Below are positions 1 through 4,415 of a DNA stretch of 7,939 nucleotides, in pieces. The number at the start of each line of letters is the position of its first letter. Within the stretch, counting starts at the first letter, position 1. The position numbers and the translations under genes were made by a program. The notes beneath the pieces are model-generated. The model was not told where the DNA came from, did not search any database, and saw only the letters and a list, made by a program, of their open reading frames with translations. The DNA is from Bacteroidota bacterium (GTDB lineage: Bacteria; Bacteroidota; Bacteroidia; Sphingobacteriales; Sphingobacteriaceae): assembly GCA_025355225.1 (NCBI GenBank), contig JANYAB010000550.1:1-7939 (forward strand), in the 5' to 3' direction.

Positions 1-2
1 TT

Positions 3-311
3 TTTTGCGGATTAAATACACTAACAAGATCTATCCAAAGAGTAGAAATGCGTGTTAAGAAAGGCGGATTTCACGTTACGCCCCTTGCCATAGAAAATAA
101 TTATTTTGGTAATATGGAGATGCTTGACAAAAACTTTGCAATGTTCGATTCTGTTGAGCTCATAGATACTTCAAATTTAATAATTCCAATTAGTAAACTG
201 GAATTTGGAAAGGCTGTAAGTGCCATTCCATTAGGTCATATACCTGGGTGGTTAAAAACAGGAATGCCGGGTATTTTTAAGGTAATAGAAGCCTTTAATA
301 ACAAAAACTAA
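3..311 (+). CDS. C-terminal part of a zeta-toxin-like P-loop kinase (5' truncated by window edge)
   Basis: The frame is open from the first bases of the window, so the ATG at 48 is an internal methionine and not the start. 102 residues are visible. Seen: a start resembling the kinase core end (FCGLNTLTRSIQRVEMRVKKGG), then an acidic/aromatic helix (NMEMLDKNFAMFDSVELIDTS). Known: zeta toxin/UDP-GlcNAc-kinase-like proteins of Bacteroidota carry the block 'GL...S..RV..RV..GGH.V' followed by a Y...L......D...L.D.S stretch near the C-terminus. Inference: this is the end of such an ATP-dependent kinase; the Walker A and catalytic part would lie left of the window. Odd: in the visible part the usual GGH is GGF-H, and the arginine-rich segment expected before the conserved tyrosine reads ENNY, so activity is uncertain. 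No antitoxin-like gene follows; 214 nt without a gene separate it from the next one. Confidence 0.55.
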   Translation, partial: FCGLNTLTRSIQRVEMRVKKGGFHVTPLAIENNYFGNMEMLDKNFAMFDSVELIDTSNLIIPISKLEFGKAVSAIPLGHIPGWLKTGMPGIFKVIEAFNNKN

Positions 312-388
312 AATATCCACTATCTTTTCAAATTAACTTCACTCAGTCACTCATCGCTTTATCCGCCTTCCCATCGAATTTACATGCC

Positions 389-417
389 TTTTGATGATAT
401 AATTATTCGTTATTTTG
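389..417 (+). promoter_or_regulatory. Weak candidate Bacteroidota-type promoter for the lipoprotein/porin pair
   Basis: TTTTG at 389-393 and TATTTTG at 411-417 are 17 nt apart. They resemble the Bacteroidota -33 (TTTG) and -7 (TAnnTTTG) elements, but the -7 box is one base short and the spacing is slightly tight. It would leave a leader of about 100 nt before the ATG at 526. No better match was found in 312-525. This is a pattern match only. Confidence 0.22.
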
Positions 418-525
418 CGCCACGGTTACCGGCAGACATTTCCGTTTTGTTAAAAAGTGTAAAATACCAGTGACCTGTATAATTAATAAATAGAAAACCC
501 GTTATCAGCGTAAATTTTATAAAAT

Positions 526-1089
526 ATGAATAAACTTAAACTACTCATTTTTCTACTATCATCTGCTTTTTTAGTGCAAAGTTGTAAAAAGACTTCGGTG
601 ACAGCTGTTGCCTACACAACAGCAGCTTTCCAGGCCACCATAAATGGCAATACCTGGGCACCGGATACCTTAAGTACTACTATCACTTATAATTCGGCAA
701 CCAAAACCAAAGTTTTTAACTGTATTGGCACAAAAGATCAAAAACAGGTTAATATGACTATCACTTTAAATAGCACAGATGCAAACCCTGATTTTACCCT
801 GGGAACTTTTACCGTTGATTCGGCTGCTACAGTGACTATTCAATATAATACCCAACAAAAAAATCAGGCAGGTAATTATGTTTTTTTACCGCATGGTGTA
901 GTTGGCCCCGGCTCGGGCAGCATTATCATTACCGCCGTCGATCCTGTAAAAAAACAGATTACCGGCACATTTTCCTTTTATTCGAGGAGCGTGATTTACG
1001 ATAATTCAGGAAACGTGGTGTCAATCACCGTAGATAATATTTTGGGCGGAGAGTTTACCAGCCTCCCTTATACCTTCGTAAGCAATTAA
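526..1089 (+). CDS. Small secreted lipoprotein, possibly DUF6252-like
   Basis: 187 residues. Seen: a lysine-containing N-terminus (MNKLKLL), a hydrophobic stretch and a lipobox ending LVQSC with the lipidated cysteine at residue 20. The mature part is rich in Thr, Ser and Asn with alternating beta-strand patterns. It opens with a 'FQATINGNTW' block and ends with 'GTFSF' and 'GGEFTSLPYTF' blocks. Known: small Bacteroidota lipoproteins annotated as DUF6252 share the order F-x-A-x-(I/V)NG-x-x-W, then GT-x-(S/T)F, then G-x-F near the C-terminus. Inference: a beta-sandwich lipoprotein anchored to the outer membrane. No acidic export signal follows the cysteine (CKKTSV), so a periplasm-facing position is possible. 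It is 39 nt upstream of the porin-like gene on the same strand and probably cotranscribed with it. No function can be assigned. The ATG is preceded by an A/T-rich stretch without a Shine-Dalgarno match, as is common in this phylum. Confidence 0.85.
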   Translation: MNKLKLLIFLLSSAFLVQSCKKTSVTAVAYTTAAFQATINGNTWAPDTLSTTITYNSATKTKVFNCIGTKDQKQVNMTITLNSTDANPDFTLGTFTVDSAATVTIQYNTQQKNQAGNYVFLPHGVVGPGSGSIIITAVDPVKKQITGTFSFYSRSVIYDNSGNVVSITVDNILGGEFTSLPYTFVSN

Positions 1090-1128
1090 TCCGTAATTAA
1101 CCACAACAACAACTTGTATATCAACAAT

Positions 1129-1848
1129 ATGAAAAGAAATTTTACATTGTTATCAATAGCACTTATCACTCTTATGACCGTTAGCGCTAATGCGCAGGTT
1201 AAAAATTATCTTGGTTTTTTTGGAGGGGCATCCGTTCCGCAAGGCGACTTCGCAAAAAGCGATTATAGTAATAACAGTGCCGGCTTTGCCAAAAGAGGCC
1301 TTACTTTTGGATTGGACGGTGCATTCTACTTTTATAAGCATCTGGCCATCGGTGCCACTATCTCTTACCAGGACAATGGTGAGCTAACTTATAATGATGC
1401 CTTAAACATAGCAACAGGTTATACAAATTCTTTCCATTCTGATGTGTCAACAGTCACGGCTGTTAACCGTTATCATAATGTGAATATTTTGTTAGGCCCT
1501 CAGTATTCCTTTGAATATCACAAATTTATATTGGATCTGCGGGCATCTGCCGGGATAATAAAAAATTACTCAACGCCCGAAATCACAACTGTACTAAATG
1601 GGTCAGCTGAGCAAACGGAAACCTTTTACCAGCGCAGTTCTACTGCCACTGTGTTTGGGTATGCAGGCAACGTAGGTTTGCGCTGGAAATTCAGTGATAA
1701 CTGGTGCCTGGGTATCCATGGCGCTTATATTAATTCACAAGGGCCCAATATTACTAATGATAACCGCCAGGTAGCCGTTGGCAGGCTCGTAACCAGGCAA
1801 CCGATCAAAGAAATACAAACCACTTTTGGCTTAACTGTTAACCTGTAA
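1129..1848 (+). CDS. Porin-family outer-membrane beta-barrel protein
   Basis: 239 residues from the ATG at 1129. An upstream in-frame TTG at 1114 would add five residues ahead of the signal peptide, so the ATG is preferred. Seen: a classical signal peptide (MKRN, hydrophobic core, ANA-Q) with predicted cleavage after residue 22. The mature sequence has many short amphipathic strands with alternating aromatic/aliphatic residues, for example YLGFFGGASVPQGDF, LTFGLDGAFYFYKHLAIGATISY, VNILLGPQYSFEYHKFILDLRASAGI and FGYAGNVGLRWKFSDNWCLGIHGAYI, ending in TTFGLTVNL. Known: this is the layout of 8-10-stranded outer-membrane barrels (OmpA-type/'outer membrane beta-barrel protein' families) in Bacteroidota. 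Inference: an outer-membrane protein whose partner may be the lipoprotein encoded just upstream. No periplasmic OmpA peptidoglycan-binding domain is present, and the substrate cannot be told. A hairpin at 1867-1902 follows. Confidence 0.85.
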   Translation: MKRNFTLLSIALITLMTVSANAQVKNYLGFFGGASVPQGDFAKSDYSNNSAGFAKRGLTFGLDGAFYFYKHLAIGATISYQDNGELTYNDALNIATGYTNSFHSDVSTVTAVNRYHNVNILLGPQYSFEYHKFILDLRASAGIIKNYSTPEITTVLNGSAEQTETFYQRSSTATVFGYAGNVGLRWKFSDNWCLGIHGAYINSQGPNITNDNRQVAVGRLVTRQPIKEIQTTFGLTVNL

Positions 1849-1866
1849 AAAAATCTTAATTGCCAA

Positions 1867-1902
1867 AGTATCCTGTACATACGGTTTTGTGGACAGGATA
1901 CT
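1867..1902. terminator. Hairpin between convergent genes, probable bidirectional terminator
   Basis: A perfect 10-bp inverted repeat (AGTATCCTGT at 1867-1876, ACAGGATACT at 1893-1902) with a 16-nt loop sits in the 62-nt gap between the porin-like gene and the convergent membrane-protein gene. On the plus strand it is followed by only ATTTG. On the minus strand a run of seven T comes about 13 nt further on (complement of the A-run 1847-1853). Placement supports termination from both sides, but neither tail is ideal. Confidence 0.6.
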
Positions 1903-1910
1903 ATTTGCAT

Positions 1911-2354
1911 TCAAATGTGGATCAGCATGCTAAGCGGAATTACGATAATGATAGTTATTAATAATGGTTTCCATATGCTTTTACGCTCGTAATCATCAGT
2001 GGGGAAGTATTTTTTAAAGAAATATTCAGCAATTATCCCGCCTCCTATTATATTCAAAATAAGGGAACAAACAATTACCTGTGGATTTTTTAAGATATTA
2101 GGATCATTAGCCGGGATGCCAAGTCTTTGTAAGGTATAACTGAGTACGACATTAGATAAAAAAAGATAGGCTATTGCAAACAGGAGTACTATATTTCCTG
2201 CTTTTTTATTCCCAACAGAACGGAGATTGAGCGTTAATAATATCCCGCCAACCAGGGGAGAAAAGAATAATGAGAACAGCAATATTGCCAATTTTGAATA
2301 AATAGCTACCTCCTGCTCTTCGGGCTGCTGCCCCCCGGTTTCCTGAATTTCCAT
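1911..2354 (-). CDS. Small integral membrane protein with four predicted helices, function unknown
   Basis: 147 residues from the ATG at 2354. Seen: a short polar N-terminus (MEIQETGGQQPEEQEVAIYSK) and then four hydrophobic segments at about residues 20-45, 53-76, 92-115 and 128-147. The first contains 'FSPLVGGILLTLNLRS', a block I associate with unnamed membrane proteins in Bacteroidota and Proteobacteria. Start choice: the frame stays open to an ATG at 2450, but that codon lies inside the terminator hairpin of the upstream gene, and the added residues look non-coding. An ATG at 2372 is also possible, but it would put a TATCTTTG promoter-like box inside the gene. With the start at 2354 that box ends three bases before the ATG, suggesting a leaderless or nearly leaderless mRNA. 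The 3' end faces the porin-like gene across a shared hairpin. No catalytic motif is visible and I do not assign a function. Confidence 0.75.
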   Translation of the reverse strand: MEIQETGGQQPEEQEVAIYSKLAILLFSLFFSPLVGGILLTLNLRSVGNKKAGNIVLLFAIAYLFLSNVVLSYTLQRLGIPANDPNILKNPQVIVCSLILNIIGGGIIAEYFFKKYFPTDDYERKSIWKPLLITIIIVIPLSMLIHI

Positions 2355-2357
2355 GCG

Positions 2358-2365
2358 CAAAGATA
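2358..2365 (-). promoter_or_regulatory. TAnnTTTG-type -7 box just upstream of the membrane-protein start
   Basis: The minus strand reads TATCTTTG, an exact match to the Bacteroidota -7 consensus, followed by CGC and then the ATG at 2354. Transcription starting about four bases after the box would begin at or near the A of the ATG. No TTG/TTTG -33 element is evident at the expected distance, so support rests on the -7 box and on its position after the upstream gene's terminator. Confidence 0.4.
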
Positions 2366-2418
2366 AAACCATTTTGGCACGTTTATCATTGGGATGAAGT
2401 TTGCGGGAATTAAAAATG

Positions 2419-2454
2419 ATAAATGCCTGCCACAAAGTAGTAACAGGCATTTAT
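2419..2454 (-). terminator. Rho-independent terminator of the DUF4397-type lipoprotein gene
   Basis: A perfect 11-bp inverted repeat (ATAAATGCCTG at 2419-2429, CAGGCATTTAT at 2444-2454) has a 14-nt loop. It starts 27 nt after the stop codon of the minus-strand lipoprotein gene. On the minus strand it is followed by CATTTTTAA, a short U-tract. It also covers the most upstream possible ATG (2450) of the next gene, which argues against that start. Confidence 0.8.
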
Positions 2455-2481
2455 TCAATCATTTTTGAAATCTGCTATTGC

Positions 2482-3162
2482 TTAGTTTTCCATAATGGTA
2501 TGAGATGTAACAGTTGCAGCGGTTGCCCCCGAAACATAGATGGTATAAATGTGGCCAGCTTGTAAAGAAGAAGGTATACTTAGCAGGACCGTTGCCGAAC
2601 CCGATGCATAAAGCGTGAAAACGGTAGACGGATCGACATCATAATAGGTAGAAGCAGCTTTGTAAGCCAGGTTTGATACTAATTTGATTCCGCCATTGGC
2701 TGCAAAATCAACATTTGATGAAACTGCAGAACTCAAATTAATAAAACGGATCCTTGCCTTGCCTGATTGAGGGGCTGTCCTGTCATCCTGTACGGTCGTG
2801 TTTGAACTGCCATCGGTATAAAAAACACTGTAATACTGGCCTGCAGCAAGCGATAAACTAAATGAAGTATTAACTGTGGCTGTGCCGGAGTTCTTGAACT
2901 GTGCCTGGTGATCGCCCGTGCCGGTTGTTACATAGCCTGAGCTTTGTGCGTATGCTACCGCAGAACCAGTGACTTTGCTATTGTCCAGGTAAAAATCCTG
3001 AGGGACCGAACCTTCCGAAGAGTTGGTAACTTGAACATGTGCCGACAGAGAGTCATTGCTTGTTCCTTTTGTGCATGAGCTAAATGAAACAGCACATAAC
3101 ATAAAAGCAAATAGAAGAAGTGATAATGATCTTAGGTTTTTGGAATTAGAAGTTGTTTTCAT
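2482..3162 (-). CDS. DUF4397-domain-like lipoprotein
   Basis: 226 residues from the ATG at 3162; an in-frame TTG at 3201 would add 13 polar residues ahead of the signal peptide and is rejected. Seen: signal sequence MKTTSNSKNLRS plus a long hydrophobic core and a lipobox SFSSC, with the lipidated cysteine at residue 30. The mature protein is very rich in Ser, Thr, Ala and Gly. It has two beta-rich halves, the second opening with 'GKARIRFINLSSAVSSNVDFAANGG' and ending with 'LQAGHIYTIYVSG'. Known: DUF4397 domains show A-x-(V/I)-R-(F/V)-(V/I)-N-x-S, then V-D-(V/F), then (Y/H)-x-Y-T-(V/I). The match is good for the second half and weaker for the first (SAHVQVTNSSEGSVPQDFYLD), which may be a diverged copy of the same fold. 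Inference: an envelope-anchored beta-sandwich lipoprotein, possibly a surface or adhesive accessory protein. It has its own terminator at 2419-2454 and lies downstream of an AT-rich palindrome at 3218-3244. Confidence 0.85.
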   Translation of the reverse strand: MKTTSNSKNLRSLSLLLFAFMLCAVSFSSCTKGTSNDSLSAHVQVTNSSEGSVPQDFYLDNSKVTGSAVAYAQSSGYVTTGTGDHQAQFKNSGTATVNTSFSLSLAAGQYYSVFYTDGSSNTTVQDDRTAPQSGKARIRFINLSSAVSSNVDFAANGGIKLVSNLAYKAASTYYDVDPSTVFTLYASGSATVLLSIPSSLQAGHIYTIYVSGATAATVTSHTIMEN

Positions 3163-3217
3163 AGAATATGTTTTTGTGTTTATTTTCGCGGTAGAGGTCA
3201 AAGTGCAAGCCAGAAAT

Positions 3218-3244
3218 TTTATTTTATCGTTTCGATAAAATAAA
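3218..3244. repeat. 12-bp perfect AT-rich palindrome upstream of the DUF4397-type gene
   Basis: TTTATTTTATCG (3218-3229) and CGATAAAATAAA (3233-3244) are perfect inverted copies separated by TTT. The core GATAAAAT recurs in direct orientation at 3263-3270, within a smaller palindrome AAGAT-AAA-ATCTT (3261-3273), 29 nt from the first direct copy. The group lies 56-111 nt upstream of the lipoprotein ATG at 3162. It could be an operator for a dimeric regulator or a hairpin in the 5' leader. There is no GC-rich stem, so a terminator is less likely. Confidence 0.5.
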
Positions 3245-3316
3245 TTAACTGGTACTCAATAAGATAAAATCTTAATTGAACAATAAAAAGCGGGCTGACT
3301 TAGCTGTTACCGGTAT

Positions 3317-3359
3317 AAAAAAATGACCAGTGTTGTATAGAATTAACACCAGTCATTTT
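3317..3359 (-). terminator. Rho-independent terminator downstream of the MpaB-like gene
   Basis: On the minus strand, AAAATGAC (3359-3352) pairs with GTCATTTT (3327-3320). The inner part continues as GGTGTT/AACACT with two mismatches, around a short loop. Seven consecutive T follow at 3323-3317 (the last stem bases plus three). It lies about 120 nt beyond the stop codon of the MpaB-like gene and upstream of the DUF4397-type gene, separating the two transcripts. Confidence 0.75.
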
Positions 3360-3480
3360 ATAATTGATCACGAAATTTTACCGTGCTACCGGCACGCCTT
3401 AAGATCTTTTTGGGCTGGGCCTGGATTTGGCGGATGTATAAATTATTCGATCGTAACGCCATGCAATAAACGTATTGCAT
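3358..3480 (-). CDS. Doubtful 40-residue ORF directly after the MpaB-like gene
   Basis: An open frame starts with ATG only two bases after the TGA of the upstream gene and ends with TAA at the edge of the terminator stem. The product would begin MQYVYCMALRSN, contain a basic stretch QPKKILRRAG and end FRDQL. A second ATG at 3462 would give 34 residues. For: tight spacing, and an end that coincides with the terminator. Against: the length is near random expectation, the first ATG lies in an 8-bp hairpin, and I recognise no homologue. It may simply be a 3' untranslated region. Confidence 0.18.
   Translation of the reverse strand: MQYVYCMALRSNNLYIRQIQAQPKKILRRAGSTVKFRDQL
3461..3480. repeat. Perfect 8-bp inverted repeat just after the MpaB-like stop codon
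   Basis: ATGCAATA (3461-3468) and TATTGCAT (3473-3480) are separated by AACG. The hairpin begins two bases after the minus-strand stop codon at 3485-3483. No T-run follows on the minus strand, so it is not a standard terminator; the terminator at 3317-3359 does that job. It may be an mRNA 3'-end structure. Confidence 0.45.
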
Positions 3481-3482
3481 TA

Positions 3483-4253
3483 TCATTGGTACCTTGCCGC
3501 ATCCAACGCCCTTACCTGGTTAACATATGCAGGCGGAAGAATGGCAATCTTTAATATTTTTTCCATCCGCAGAACCCGGCATATTTTATAGACAAACACT
3601 ACCGGCAGCAACCAGTGTGTCTTGCCCAGGGAAAGCGACTTGTTTACCTGCGATGGTACTACCAAAACCTGTGCCTGTTTCAAAACAAGGTACCTGATCA
3701 GGCCGAGGTGTTTTTTATACTGACGGTAGAGATCAATGGTAAAGTTGCTTCGGTAAAGGTTGGTCGCCAGCTGTTTACTGCGCATAATTTGGTAATCGTC
3801 GTAGCTTTTAGGCAATCCCGCAAGTTCCATCCTTTCGCCAACGCGATAAAATACTTCAAAAACTTCTGCTTTTTCGGCTTCAGTGAGCTTTTGTTCCAAT
3901 AATTCGTATGCCAGGATGGAATAATCAACGAGCAGGAACAGTACATCAAGGTATGCTTCATCGGGAATATGGGTTCCCCGGCTGGCTTCTACACTTTTAT
4001 GTATGGCGGTAATCTGATCAATTGACTTCAATGCTGCTTCCCGTTCCAAAAAAATGATTTGCCGCGCGTAGCTAACGGTAGAAAATAGCCTGCCGAGCGG
4101 GTCGGCTGGTAGCCGCCCCGTAAAATAAAGCCAGTCGACGGATTTGTTCAACGCGAACTCCGCCGAAGCACCGGCAAAAATAAAGAGGATGGTATCGGCT
4201 TTACCCCAGATCTTTCTTACTATCGAATCGGTATGTACAAAATAAGTGTTCAT
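3483..4253 (-). CDS. MpaB/DUF2236-family oxygenase-like protein
   Basis: 256 residues, start ATG at 4253. Seen: an N-terminal block 'SIVRKIWGKADTILFIFAGASAEFALNKSVDWLYFTGRLPADPLGRLFSTVSYARQIIF' (about residues 10-68), then a helical middle with 'DVLFLLVDYSILAYELL' (about 104-120) and 'VFYRVGERMELAGLP' (about 134-148). A basic, partly hydrophobic C-terminal region follows. Known: these blocks match the 'oxygenase MpaB family' (DUF2236), related to the fungal MpaB and the latex-cleaving Lcp rubber oxygenase, which are all-helical and bind haem or metal. In the short Bacteroidota members I recall a V/I-D-Y-S-I motif where other branches carry a histidine, so the aspartate here is probably a subfamily trait. 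Inference: a possible redox enzyme of unknown substrate. It is monocistronic: 162 nt separate it from the STAND-TPR gene, and its own terminator lies at 3317-3359. Confidence 0.8.
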   Translation of the reverse strand: MNTYFVHTDSIVRKIWGKADTILFIFAGASAEFALNKSVDWLYFTGRLPADPLGRLFSTVSYARQIIFLEREAALKSIDQITAIHKSVEASRGTHIPDEAYLDVLFLLVDYSILAYELLEQKLTEAEKAEVFEVFYRVGERMELAGLPKSYDDYQIMRSKQLATNLYRSNFTIDLYRQYKKHLGLIRYLVLKQAQVLVVPSQVNKSLSLGKTHWLLPVVFVYKICRVLRMEKILKIAILPPAYVNQVRALDAARYQ

Positions 4254-4415
4254 TATTTAATTAAAACTAAACAGTTTGGATTTTATTATTTGAAAGTACT
4301 TTTAAATACAAAGTAAGTAATATTATTTTAAATATCAGTCAGGAGATGTTTTAAACGATAAAAAAGTTCGGTAACTGAAGTAAAAGATTGAAAATCGCTT
4401 TCAGATGGGAACTAT

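Larger units (their letters stand above)
3163..3482. other. 320-nt region between the DUF4397-type and MpaB-like genes
   Basis: From left to right on the plus strand it holds the presumed leader/promoter zone of the DUF4397-type gene with the GATAAAAT palindromes (3218-3273), the terminator (3317-3359), and a 40-codon minus-strand open frame (3358-3480) of doubtful status. A perfect 8-bp inverted repeat, ATGCAATA/TATTGCAT (3461-3480), begins three bases beyond the MpaB-like stop codon. I see no RNA gene and no convincing TTTG/TAnnTTTG promoter pair here. Confidence 0.6.

Noticed and set aside
48..50. ATG at 48 as the start of the first gene
   Set aside because: The frame is open to the edge, and the 15 upstream residues (FCGLNTLTRSIQRVE) match the family block, so this is a truncated gene.
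1114..1128. TTG at 1114 as the start of the porin-like gene
   Set aside because: It only adds MYINN before a well-formed signal peptide that begins at the ATG at 1129.
3163..3201. TTG start at 3201 for the DUF4397-type lipoprotein
   Set aside because: It would add 13 polar residues before the signal peptide; the ATG at 3162 gives a normal lipoprotein signal.
3382..3396. CGTGC/GCACG hairpin as a second terminator after the MpaB-like gene
   Set aside because: It is a 5-bp stem without a downstream T-run; the stronger hairpin at 3317-3359 explains termination.
4389..4405. Hairpin TGAAA/TTTCA after the STAND-TPR stop as a terminator
   Set aside because: The stem is only 5 bp and AT-rich with no proper T-run. 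I find no convincing terminator in 4254-4415.
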